DNA of 8,188 nucleotides from Chloroflexota bacterium. Lineage in GTDB: Bacteria; Chloroflexota; Dehalococcoidia; DSTF01; RBG-16-68-14. A program made the translations under genes and the position numbers. A model generated the notes under the pieces. The model was not told where the DNA came from, made no database searches, and saw only the letters and a program-made list of their open reading frames with translations. The stretch spans positions 1 through 8,188 of the forward strand of contig JADFNZ010000076.1 in assembly GCA_022563135.1 (NCBI GenBank). Direction: 5' to 3'. This document shows positions 1-6,978 of the stretch, piece after piece; position 1 is the first letter of the stretch; each line of letters starts with the position of its first letter.

Positions 1-981
1 ACGGCACCAGAGGTAGAGGCTGGCCTTGGGCGGCGTCACCTCCAACCCCGCGCTGCGGACGGCATCGACGAGCGTATCGCGACGGCGCTGGTAGATGGCC
101 GTGGCCTCTCGAATCGAGTCCTGCGGCCCCTCCAGCGCGGTGATGGCCATGCGCTGGATGGCGTTGGGAATGCCTGAGTCGAGGTTGGACTTGACGCGGC
201 CCAGCGCATCGATGCATTCAGCGTTGCCTACCGCCATGCCGATGCGCCAGCCGGTCATGTTGTAGCTCTTGGAGAGCGAGTGCACTTCGATCCCAACGTC
301 ACGCGCGCCGGACGCCTCAAGAAAACTCGGCGGGACGTATTCGTCGTAGGCGATCTCGCTGTACGCCATGTCGTGGACCACGACGATGTCGTGCTGCTTG
401 GCGAACGCGACTACGCGTTCGAAGAAGCCGATGTCAGCGACAGCGGACGTCGGGTTGCTTGGGTAGTTGATGAAGAGCAGCTTGGCCTTGTCCGCGACGT
501 CTACAGGCACCGCGTCGAAGTCGGGGAGGAACCCTCGCTCCGCCGTCAGCGGTAGCGAGTATGCTGTGCCTCCCGCTAGCTGCACAGCCACTGGGTAGAC
601 GGGATAGCCAGGGTCCGGCACCAGCGCGACATCGCCCGGGTCAACGAAGCAGAGGGGGATGTGCCCGATGCCTTCCTTGGAGCCGATCAGGGGCAGGACC
701 TCGGTATCGGGGTCGAAGCTCAGCCCGAAGCGGCGCTCGTACCAGCCGGCGACGGCCTTGCGGTACTCCGGCAGGCCGTCCGAATCAGGATAGCCTTGGT
801 TTTTCGGGTCGCGCGCGGCCTCGACAAGCGAATCGAGAATATGTGGCGGCGTCGGCAGGTCGGGGTCGCCGATGGCGAACGAGATGACGTCGACGCCGGC
901 AGCCCGCTTCTCCGCGATCTTCTTGCTGATGGCCGCGAAGAGGTAGGGCGGCAGGTCTTCTACGCGCTGGGCAAGCTTCAA
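1..981 (-). CDS. dapL: LL-diaminopimelate aminotransferase (partial, C-terminus beyond window)
   Basis: PLP-dependent fold-type I aminotransferase that converts tetrahydrodipicolinate plus glutamate directly to LL-2,6-diaminopimelate and 2-oxoglutarate in cytosolic lysine/DAP synthesis. The 327 visible codons carry the family signatures in order: an N-terminus of the form [26 protein letters not shown] near 38-45, [12 protein letters not shown] at 63-74, GSKEGI at 100-105, DPGYPVYP at 123-130, NYPSNPT at 172-178, HDMAY at 203-207, and [14 protein letters not shown] at 235-248 with Lys238 as the expected Schiff-base lysine. DapL proteins are usually about 390-410 residues, so roughly 60-80 residues, including the C-terminal substrate arginine, lie off the left edge. 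The start is a TTG that overlaps the upstream GNAT stop in the four bases TTGA; AGGA seven bases upstream is a good ribosome site, and the N-terminus then matches family proteins. Generic class I aminotransferase is the alternative, but the GSKEG and YNMTGWRIG blocks favour DapL. Its partner dapF is two genes upstream. Confidence 0.93.
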   Translation of the reverse strand, partial: MKLAQRVEDLPPYLFAAISKKIAEKRAAGVDVISFAIGDPDLPTPPHILDSLVEAARDPKNQGYPDSDGLPEYRKAVAGWYERRFGLSFDPDTEVLPLIGSKEGIGHIPLCFVDPGDVALVPDPGYPVYPVAVQLAGGTAYSLPLTAERGFLPDFDAVPVDVADKAKLLFINYPSNPTSAVADIGFFERVVAFAKQHDIVVVHDMAYSEIAYDEYVPPSFLEASGARDVGIEVHSLSKSYNMTGWRIGMAVGNAECIDALGRVKSNLDSGIPNAIQRMAITALEGPQDSIREATAIYQRRRDTLVDAVRSAGLEVTPPKASLYLWCR

Positions 982-1904
982 TATCGTTTCCTAACAGTAA
1001 TGTGAGGCGCGCGGTGCTTCTCCAGCACCTGGCGCACCTCGTCCTCGTCGATCGGGCGGCGGTAGTCGAAGCCCATCTCGTCCGCCTGGAAACCGAGCTT
1101 GCGATAGAGCGCGATGGCCGGCGCGTTATCGGTGCTGACCGTGAGCGAGGCCTGCCGCAGCCCTTCGCGGCGGAACCATGCGAGCGCCCAATGCATCATC
1201 GCCTCGCCTAGTCCGTGCCGTCGTCGTGCCGGGTGCACGGCGATATCCGCCACGTGCCCAATGGTGGGGCGGTCCTTTCGCAGGCGCAGGAACCCCACGG
1301 CCCGGCCTGTCGCCGTTTCCTCAAGCATGCGGAGCACCGGCACGCTGCTGAGCTCGTTGCGTACGACCTGGGGCGTGAGCGCGGATAGCGGTAACGCGGC
1401 GGCGTCCAGCTCAACGATCGCTTCGGCGTCGTTGGGCACGGCGTCACGCAACGTGAAGCCCGGCGATATCTCGTCCAGAGTGGCCGTTTCGTCCGGGAGC
1501 TCGAACAGTCGCATCTTCATCCACTCACGGCTCAGCTCGAAGGCGTGCCTCGAAAGGAGCGGCTCGAGGTACGGCCGGTCGGAGCGGTTCGTCAGGCGGA
1601 AGCGGATGCCCAGCGGCGCCTCTTCCTGGCGGATGGCGGGGAGCAGGCGCTCGAACAGCGGCGTGAACAGGCGCGCGAAGGCGTCGCGGTTCGGGAAGGC
1701 GTACTGGAGGCTGAGCGCTCCCTGGTACGGCTGGCCAATCAGCACAGCGTCTCCATCGGCCACGATCAGCTCCGGGCGCTCGCGCTCCAGCGCGCGGAAG
1801 GCCTGCTCGTTGAGCGCGACGTGGCGCACGACGCCCCGCTGGGCCTTCCGGAACGGATCGTTTGGGGTAGGCGCGTCGAGCCGTCGAAGCTGCCTCATCG
1901 CCAT
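978..1904 (-). CDS. GNAT-family N-acetyltransferase, probable tandem (two-domain) form
   Basis: 308-residue protein with a clear C-terminal GNAT domain at about 149-285. Its acetyl-CoA pyrophosphate loop is visible as [13 protein letters not shown], with R228-x-x-G231-x-G233 fitting the R/Q-x-x-G-x-G/A motif. The later [15 protein letters not shown] block at 258-272 is the typical C-terminal GNAT strand-helix signature. Residues about 20-145 look like a second, degenerate GNAT-like half without a recognisable CoA loop, ending in a segment ([19 protein letters not shown], 110-128) of the kind that closes a GNAT fold; tandem GNATs such as mycothiol synthase are built this way. That half is inference. 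No signal peptide or membrane segment is seen. The substrate cannot be read from sequence. It lies 13 nt after dapF and overlaps the dapL start by 4 nt, so co-translation with dapL is likely. The ATG at 1904 was chosen; an in-frame ATG at 1898 is equally possible. The nearest G-rich site (GGAG, 16 nt upstream) overlaps the end of dapF. Confidence 0.85.
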   Translation of the reverse strand: MAMRQLRRLDAPTPNDPFRKAQRGVVRHVALNEQAFRALERERPELIVADGDAVLIGQPYQGALSLQYAFPNRDAFARLFTPLFERLLPAIRQEEAPLGIRFRLTNRSDRPYLEPLLSRHAFELSREWMKMRLFELPDETATLDEISPGFTLRDAVPNDAEAIVELDAAALPLSALTPQVVRNELSSVPVLRMLEETATGRAVGFLRLRKDRPTIGHVADIAVHPARRRHGLGEAMMHWALAWFRREGLRQASLTVSTDNAPAIALYRKLGFQADEMGFDYRRPIDEDEVRQVLEKHRAPHITVRKRY

Positions 1905-1917
1905 GGGTGAAGCCGCA

Positions 1918-2757
1918 CTACTCCGGCCATTCGCCTGCGAAGACCTCGACGGCCGGGCCGGTGAGGAAGACGTCGCCTTGGCCGTCCCACTCCAGCGTCA
2001 GCGAGCCGCCCGGCAGCCGGATCTCCGCTCGATTGTCTACGACGCCGGCGAGACGGGCGGCCACCATCACGGCGGAAGCGCCTGAGCCGCAGGCGAGCGT
2101 GGCGCCGGCGCCGCGCTCCCAGACCCGCGCCTCGATACGGTCGCGGCTCAACACGCGCGCCACTTCGAAATTCACGCGCTTCGGAAAGAGGTCATGACGC
2201 TCAATCTTCGGCCCGATCGCCTCCAGCGGAAACGCTGCGACCGGCTCGTCACTGAGATAGACCGCGTGCGGGTTGCCCATCGAGAGGCACGTCACAGCGA
2301 TCTGGCGGTCGTCAACCGAGAGCGGTAGATTCGTAATCGGAGGCTCCGCTTCCGCGGCGACGGGTATCTCCTGCGGGGCGAACCGCGGCTGCCCCATGCC
2401 GACGCGAACGGACTCGACGCCTCCACCGGAGCCGGCCGCTTCCGCCGGTAGGACGCCGGCCAGCGTCTCCACTCGCAAGGCACCGTGCTCCAGTGTTGCG
2501 ATCCCGCCCTCCACCGCGAACTTGACGAAGCAGCGGACGCCGTTGCCGCACATCTCCGACTCCGTGCCGTCCGGATTGAACATGCGCATGCGCAGGTCCG
2601 CTACGTCCGACGGGAGCACCAGGATCAGCCCGTCCGCCCCGATGCCGAAGTGGCGGTCGCAGATGCGTTTGGCCAGGCTCGACCAGTCGCGCTCGAGTTC
2701 GCGGGCGTCGACCAGAACGAAATCATTGCCAGTGCCGTGCAGTTTCGTGAAACGCAT
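1918..2757 (-). CDS. dapF: diaminopimelate epimerase
   Basis: Cofactor-independent epimerase that interconverts LL-DAP and meso-DAP with a two-cysteine acid/base mechanism, the step after DapL. The 279-residue length is normal for the family. The N-terminus has the expected KLHGTGNDFVLVDA (5-18), followed by RHFGIGADGLI (35-45), FNPDGTESEMCGNGVRC (60-76) with the first catalytic Cys70, CLSMGNPHAV (157-166), and ERGAGATLACGSGASA (214-229) with the second catalytic Cys223. Both halves of the pseudo-symmetric fold and both cysteines are therefore intact. The residue after Cys223-Gly is Ser rather than the more common Thr, a conservative change. The ATG at 2757 is the only sensible start because the HGTGNDF block follows at residue 7. 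It begins 12 nt after the miaA stop; the closest purine-rich site (GGGAG) lies about 15 nt upstream, over the last codons of miaA, so coupling to miaA translation is plausible. Confidence 0.97.
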   Translation of the reverse strand: MRFTKLHGTGNDFVLVDARELERDWSSLAKRICDRHFGIGADGLILVLPSDVADLRMRMFNPDGTESEMCGNGVRCFVKFAVEGGIATLEHGALRVETLAGVLPAEAAGSGGGVESVRVGMGQPRFAPQEIPVAAEAEPPITNLPLSVDDRQIAVTCLSMGNPHAVYLSDEPVAAFPLEAIGPKIERHDLFPKRVNFEVARVLSRDRIEARVWERGAGATLACGSGASAVMVAARLAGVVDNRAEIRLPGGSLTLEWDGQGDVFLTGPAVEVFAGEWPE

Positions 2758-2769
2758 GGTAGATGGTCG

Positions 2770-3705
2770 CTACTCCCGTAGCTTCGATTCTACAACACGC
2801 AGCGCCTCCGCGAACGGATCGCCCGCGGCGACGTCGATCCAGTGGATGCGATCGTCGTTCCGGCGGAACCAGTTGTCCTGCATGCGCGCCAGCCGGTGCG
2901 TCTCCGTCTTCATCTGGGCGATGGCCTCCTCCAGGGAGAGCTCCCCCGCGATATGGCGGTACATCTGGCGATAGCCGATGCTCGACATCGCCGGCAGATC
3001 GCCGGCGTAACCGCGCTCGTGCAGGGCGCGGACTTCGCCGAGCAGCCCTGCCGCGATCATCGCATCGACGCGCGCATCGATGCGCAAGTAGAGCTCTTCG
3101 CGCGGGCAGGTGAGCCCGATCGCCAAGAAGGCGAAGTCCGGCGGGACGCGGGTCTCGGAGGACGCCGGCGCCTCGCCCGTGCTCTGGTACACCTCCAGCG
3201 CTCTGATGACGCGCCGGGGGTTGCGCAGGTCGATGCTGGCGGCGTATCCGGGATCGATCCGGGTGAGCTCCTCCGCCAGCCGCTCGGGCCCCTCTCGCTT
3301 GAGCAGCGCCTCGAGACCGGCACGGAGCGCTGGGTCAGGCGCGACGCGAGGCACCTGCCACCCTTCGAGCAAGGCCCACACGTACTGGCCCGTGCCGCCG
3401 GTCAGGATCGGCAAGCGGCTGCGCGACCAGCAGTCGCGCAGCGCCTCGCCGGCGAGGTCGAGGTAGCGCCCGAGGCCGAACGGCTCGTCCGGATCGGCCA
3501 CGTCGATGAGCCAGTGACGTACGCGGGCTTGCTCGTCGCTTGACGGCTTCGCCGTGCCGATGTCCATCCCGCGATAGAGCTGGCGGGAGTCGGCGTTGAT
3601 GACCTCGCCGTCGAGCCGCTCGGCGAGGTGGATCGCCAGCGAGCTCTTGCCGGTCGCCGTCGGCCCGACGATCGCCAGGAGGCGCTGCGCTGCGTTCCTG
3701 GTCAC
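2770..3705 (-). CDS. miaA: tRNA dimethylallyltransferase (tRNA isopentenyltransferase)
   Basis: Transfers the dimethylallyl group of DMAPP to N6 of adenosine 37 in tRNAs that read UNN codons. With the GTG start at 3705 the protein is 311 residues, typical for MiaA. Motifs in order: P-loop GPTATGKS (14-21), INADSRQLYRGMDIGTAKP (36-54) with the catalytic-type Asp39, LTGGTGQYV (101-109), NPRRVIRALEVY (162-173), SIGYRQ (242-247), and THRLARMQDNWFRR (269-282), the family's C-terminal tRNA-binding signature. The frame stays open upstream to an ATG at 3990, but the extra 95 residues are Ser/Arg/Pro-rich, overlap tpiA almost completely, and precede the place where MiaA proteins normally begin; I treat them as non-coding. 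GTG 3705 is the only ATG/GTG/TTG codon in this frame between the tpiA stop and the P-loop, with a weak GAG seven bases upstream. It follows tpiA by 46 nt and precedes dapF by 12 nt. Confidence 0.95.
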   Translation of the reverse strand: MTRNAAQRLLAIVGPTATGKSSLAIHLAERLDGEVINADSRQLYRGMDIGTAKPSSDEQARVRHWLIDVADPDEPFGLGRYLDLAGEALRDCWSRSRLPILTGGTGQYVWALLEGWQVPRVAPDPALRAGLEALLKREGPERLAEELTRIDPGYAASIDLRNPRRVIRALEVYQSTGEAPASSETRVPPDFAFLAIGLTCPREELYLRIDARVDAMIAAGLLGEVRALHERGYAGDLPAMSSIGYRQMYRHIAGELSLEEAIAQMKTETHRLARMQDNWFRRNDDRIHWIDVAAGDPFAEALRVVESKLRE

Positions 3706-3751
3706 CGGGTGGCTCAGCTTGAATGCAACAACACGGACGTTGACATCGCGG

Positions 3752-4540
3752 TCAGGGCTGGCGCTGGCCGGCGTCCGCCGCCGCTCGTACGATAGCGGCG
3801 AAGGCGCCGGCGTCGAGGCTGGCGCCGCCGACGAGCGCGCCGTCGATCTCAGGCTGCGCGAAGAGCTCGGCCGCGTTCTCTGGCCTGACGGAGCCGCCGT
3901 ACTGGATGCGCGTGGCGCCGGCGATCCCGGCGTCGAACGCCTCCGCGACGAGCTTGCGGATGAAGCCGATCGCGTCGTTCGCCTGCTCACTGGTGGCGGC
4001 TAGTCCGGTGCCGATCGCCCACACGGGCTCGTACGCGATCACGCAGCGGCTGCTCCAGGGCACCCCCTTGAGGCCCTGCCGGATCTGGCGCGAGAGCACC
4101 TTTTCCATGCGCCCCGCCTCACGCTCCTTCTGCGTCTCGCCGACGCAGAAGATCGGCGTGAGGTTGTGGCGGAGGGCGGCTTTCAGCCGCAGGTTGACGG
4201 TGACATCGGTCTCGCAAAAGTGTTCGCGGCGCTCCGAATGCCCGACGATCACGAACTCGACCAGGCCCTGGAGCATCAGCGGGCTCACCTCGCCGGTGTA
4301 GGCGCCCTGGTCCTCCCAGTGGACGTTCTGCGCTCCGACCCGCACGGTGGATCCCGCGAAGGCGCCCATCGCCTCGCGCAGGAAAGGGAACGGCGGACAG
4401 ACCGCCTTGTCGACGCCCGGGATGTCGTCGATGTTTTCCCGCACCTCTCGGCAGAGCGCGACGCACTCCACCCCGGATGTGTGCATCTTCCAGTTCCCGG
4501 CGACGAATGGGGTACGCGCCGGCGGCGTCTCATTGCTCAT
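3752..4540 (-). CDS. tpiA: triosephosphate isomerase
   Basis: Interconverts dihydroxyacetone phosphate and glyceraldehyde 3-phosphate in glycolysis/gluconeogenesis. The 262-residue protein has all landmarks of the TIM barrel enzyme: AGNWKMH (14-20) with catalytic Lys18, GAQNVHW (69-75), VGHSERR (99-105) with electrophile His101, AYEPVWAIGTG (169-179) with catalytic base Glu171 and the start of flexible loop 6, IQYGGSV (212-218), and ALVGGASL (235-242) for phosphate binding. It follows apgM with one base between stop and start, so the two are almost certainly co-translated. I chose the ATG at 4540 because GGGG lies six bases upstream; an in-frame ATG at 4552 would add four residues (MGRS) and overlap apgM by 11 nt. 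The neighbours apgM and pgk belong to the same segment of central metabolism. Confidence 0.97.
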   Translation of the reverse strand: MSNETPPARTPFVAGNWKMHTSGVECVALCREVRENIDDIPGVDKAVCPPFPFLREAMGAFAGSTVRVGAQNVHWEDQGAYTGEVSPLMLQGLVEFVIVGHSERREHFCETDVTVNLRLKAALRHNLTPIFCVGETQKEREAGRMEKVLSRQIRQGLKGVPWSSRCVIAYEPVWAIGTGLAATSEQANDAIGFIRKLVAEAFDAGIAGATRIQYGGSVRPENAAELFAQPEIDGALVGGASLDAGAFAAIVRAAADAGQRQP

Positions 4541-4541
4541 G

Positions 4542-5753
4542 CTACGCCCCATACTTCGCCAGCCTTCGCGCGTGCGCCATCGCCTGCGACATGACGTCGG
4601 ATGCGGGAAAGATGCCGAACGATCCGAGAAGGCATGCTCGTTCGTTGAATGCGTTCACCGCATCGCGCCGGCCCCAGCGCGAACTCAGCAGGAACGGCAC
4701 GGGGTGCCAGCTATGTCCGGCGAGCGCGGACGGCGTCGAGTGGTCGCCCGCGATGATGAGCACGTCCGGGGCAAGCTCTTGTAGAGCAGGGAGGCGCTTA
4801 TCGAACGCCTCGAGAGCAGCCGCTTTAGCCTGGAAGTCCCCATCCTCGCCAGCCGCGTCCGCCGGCTTGTAGTGGACGAAGAAGAAGTCGAACTCCTGCC
4901 AGTGGCGGCGCAGCGTTTCGATCTCATCGTCGAACGACGGGCCTGTCTGGAGCACCGTCATGCCGGCGAGCTTCGCCAGGCCGCGGTACATCGGGTACGC
5001 CGCGACCGCCGCGGCGCGGAGGCGGAACGTCTCCGGAAAGCAGGGGATCTCCGGCTGCTTTGCGAAGCCGCGCAGCGTGAGGCCGTTCGCCGGCACCTGA
5101 TCGGCCAGACGCTCGCGCGCGCCGAGCACAAACTGGCGGACGAGCTCTGCCGTCGCCTCCGCCGCCGTCGCGAGCGCCTTGGGCTCCAACGGCTCAACGC
5201 CCTCGCGCTGCGGGTCCGTGTCGGCGAGATCGCCGGAGAGCTCCTGCGATCCGTCCGGCCGCAGCACGAGCAGGAAGCGATAGTCTCGGACGGGCTCTAC
5301 GAAGAGCTGCACGCCCGGCAGGTCGATGTCGCGTAGCTTCTCGCAGAGCGGCGCGGACTGCTCCGTGGCGATGCGGCCGGCGCGGCGGTCTGTAATGCGT
5401 CCGTCCCCATCGAGCGTGCAGAAGTTGCCGCGGGCGGCCACGTCCTGCGGCTGGAGGTCGAAGTCGATGCCGAGCGCCTCGAGCACGCCGCGGCCTACGG
5501 TGTAGCGCAGCGGGTCGTAGCCGAAGAGGGCGAGGTGGCCGGGGCCGCTCCCCGGCGTCACGCCGCGGGCGACAGGCACGGTGAGGCCGCAGGAGCTCTC
5601 GGCGGCGAGCCGGTCGAGCTGTGGTGTGCTGGCCGTCTCCAGCTCGCTTCGGCGCGTCTCGGTGTGAGGCAGCCCGCCCAGCCCGTCGATGACGGCGAGC
5701 AGGATCTTCGTATCGTTAGGAACGGCAAGCTGGCGGACAAGGTCTAAATCCAC
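4542..5753 (-). CDS. apgM: 2,3-bisphosphoglycerate-independent phosphoglycerate mutase, archaeal (ApgM) type
   Basis: 403-residue alkaline-phosphatase-superfamily enzyme expected to interconvert 3- and 2-phosphoglycerate using two bound divalent metals and a phosphoserine intermediate. Visible motifs: [13 protein letters not shown] (18-30) with metal ligand Asp23, [18 protein letters not shown] (64-81) with nucleophile Ser69, ARGNFCTLD (107-115), DRRAGR (122-127), [15 protein letters not shown] (293-307), and [19 protein letters not shown] (335-353) with Asp337, His338 and His347. Length and the LAVPNDTKI opening fit ApgM rather than GpmI (about 510 residues). Old annotations call some relatives 'proposed homoserine kinase'; the adjacent pgk and tpiA argue for the mutase. 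Oddity: in the D-x-x-x-H metal pair the His position is Glu303 (after Asp299). The start is GTG at 5753, 38 nt after pgk, with no clear Shine-Dalgarno; the N-terminus ([14 protein letters not shown]) looks family-like, which supports it. Confidence 0.9.
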   Translation of the reverse strand: MDLDLVRQLAVPNDTKILLAVIDGLGGLPHTETRRSELETASTPQLDRLAAESSCGLTVPVARGVTPGSGPGHLALFGYDPLRYTVGRGVLEALGIDFDLQPQDVAARGNFCTLDGDGRITDRRAGRIATEQSAPLCEKLRDIDLPGVQLFVEPVRDYRFLLVLRPDGSQELSGDLADTDPQREGVEPLEPKALATAAEATAELVRQFVLGARERLADQVPANGLTLRGFAKQPEIPCFPETFRLRAAAVAAYPMYRGLAKLAGMTVLQTGPSFDDEIETLRRHWQEFDFFFVHYKPADAAGEDGDFQAKAAALEAFDKRLPALQELAPDVLIIAGDHSTPSALAGHSWHPVPFLLSSRWGRRDAVNAFNERACLLGSFGIFPASDVMSQAMAHARRLAKYGA

Positions 5754-5791
5754 GGGTCTATTCTAACCAGTCTCGTGTGTCGTGTTCTATC

Positions 5792-6976
5792 TCACCGATC
5801 CAGCAGCGCGGCCACGCCGGGCAGCTCGCGGCCCTCGAGGAACTCCAGGAACGCGCCGCCGCCCGTCGAGATGTGGTCGAACTTGTCGGCCAGGCCGGCT
5901 TCACGCACCAGCGCCGCCGTCTCGCCACCGCCGACGACGGTAACGGCGTCGAGGCTGGCCAGCATCCGCGCCAGCGACTCGGAGCCGCGCGCAAACTGAG
6001 GGAACTCAGCCACGCCCAACGGCCCGCTCCAGACGACCGTCCGGCAGCGCTGGAGCTGCTCGCTGTAGGCGGCGACCGAGCGCGGTCCCACGTCCATGAT
6101 GCGCCAGTCATTGGGAACGCTCTCTGCCGGCTCTGTCCGGGCGCGGGCGTCGGCGGCGAAAGTGTCCGCGATGACGACATCGACCGGAAGCAAGAGCTGA
6201 GTGTCACGCTCGGCTGCGCCCTTCATGAACGCATTCGCCACCTCTAGCTGATCGTCCTCCGTCAGCGATTCGCCGACCGAGTGGCCGTTCGCCTTAAGGA
6301 AGGTGTTGGCCATACCGCCGCCGATGACGAGCACATCGACGTTCGGCAGCAGGTAGTGCAGGCAGGCGAGCTTGTCGCTGATCTTCGCTCCGCCGATGAT
6401 CACGCCGAGCGGGCGCTCCGGCTCCGCGACGCAGCGGCTCAGGTAATCGATCTCCCGCTCCATCAGCAGCCCGGCTACCGACGGCAGGTATCGGGTTACG
6501 CCTGCGGTCGAGGCGTGGGCGCGGTGGGCCGCGCCGAAGGCGTCGTTCACGAAGAGATCGGCGAGCGATGCCAACCGCTGCGCGAACTCTGGATCGTTCG
6601 CCTCCTCCTCCGGATGGAAGCGGAGGTTCTCCAGCAGTAGCATTCCGCCGCCGCCCAGCGCAGCGACGGCCGCCTCCGCCTCCGACCCGACGCAGTCCGA
6701 GGCGGTCGCGATCGTTGCGCTGAGCAGTTCCCCAAGTCGGGAAGCGATTGGGGCTAGTCGAAGCGACTCGACAACCTTACCGTTGGGTCGACCGAGGTGT
6801 GAACAGAGGATAACCTTGGCCTGTCGATCGCGCAGGTACTGGATCGTCGGCAGCGCAGCCCGGATGCGGAGGTCGTCCAGGATACGGCCAGCTTCGTCGA
6901 GCGGCACGTTGAAATCGACACGCACCAGCGCGCGCTTGCCGCTCACGTCGATGTCGCGGACGGTCTTCTTCCGCAT
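5792..6976 (-). CDS. pgk: phosphoglycerate kinase
   Basis: Transfers phosphate between 1,3-bisphosphoglycerate and ADP in lower glycolysis. With the ATG at 6976 the protein is 394 residues, the standard length. Signatures: [10 protein letters not shown] (17-26), SHLGRPNG (59-66), [12 protein letters not shown] (114-125) with Arg119, [15 protein letters not shown] (142-156) with Arg152, all for the 3-phosphoglycerate site; then GGAKISDK (195-202) with Lys198, [10 protein letters not shown] (218-227), [10 protein letters not shown] (316-325), VVGGGETAA (347-355) and [14 protein letters not shown] (369-382) for nucleotide binding and the hinge. The frame is open upstream to an ATG at 7141, but those 55 residues are Gly/Arg/Ala-rich, overlap the prenyl synthase gene and precede the normal Pgk N-terminus, so they are excluded. 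The start lies two bases after the prenyl synthase stop with no strong ribosome site, which points to translational coupling. No gap (GAPDH) gene is adjacent. Confidence 0.97.
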   Translation of the reverse strand: MRKKTVRDIDVSGKRALVRVDFNVPLDEAGRILDDLRIRAALPTIQYLRDRQAKVILCSHLGRPNGKVVESLRLAPIASRLGELLSATIATASDCVGSEAEAAVAALGGGGMLLLENLRFHPEEEANDPEFAQRLASLADLFVNDAFGAAHRAHASTAGVTRYLPSVAGLLMEREIDYLSRCVAEPERPLGVIIGGAKISDKLACLHYLLPNVDVLVIGGGMANTFLKANGHSVGESLTEDDQLEVANAFMKGAAERDTQLLLPVDVVIADTFAADARARTEPAESVPNDWRIMDVGPRSVAAYSEQLQRCRTVVWSGPLGVAEFPQFARGSESLARMLASLDAVTVVGGGETAALVREAGLADKFDHISTGGGAFLEFLEGRELPGVAALLDR

Positions 6977-6978
6977 CG

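Noticed and set aside
1114..2085. Long plus-strand open frame (323 codons) opposite the GNAT gene and the dapF end
   Set aside because: Composition is Ser/Arg/Ala-rich with no motif, and it is fully antisense to well-supported genes; long antisense frames are expected at this G+C content.
2842..3543. Plus-strand open frame of 233 codons opposite miaA
   Set aside because: Arg/Ala-rich antisense shadow without domain signatures; miaA on the other strand has every family motif.
3714..3746. Ten-codon micro-frame in the tpiA-miaA gap, minus strand (ATG 3746, TGA 3714)
   Set aside because: It sits five bases after the tpiA stop and ends eight bases before the miaA GTG, which is suggestive of coupling, but it has no ribosome site and is short enough to be chance.
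3706..3990. 95-residue N-terminal extension of miaA to an ATG at 3990
   Set aside because: It is Ser/Arg/Pro-rich, lies almost entirely over tpiA in another frame, and MiaA proteins start just before the P-loop; GTG 3705 gives the normal 311 residues.
4541..4552. Earlier tpiA start at 4552 overlapping apgM by 11 nt
   Set aside because: Possible, but ATG 4540 has a GGGG six bases upstream and leaves one base after the apgM stop; the four extra residues are not part of the TIM fold.
4542..5753. Homoserine kinase function for the ApgM-like protein
   Set aside because: Some relatives were once annotated that way, but the iPGM metal/phosphoserine motifs and the pgk/tpiA neighbours support the mutase.
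5754..5791. TAGAAT in the pgk-apgM gap as an internal promoter -10 box
   Set aside because: Five of six -10 matches, but only three of six -35 matches at 17 bp spacing and little room before the GTG start; no terminator hairpin in the gap either.
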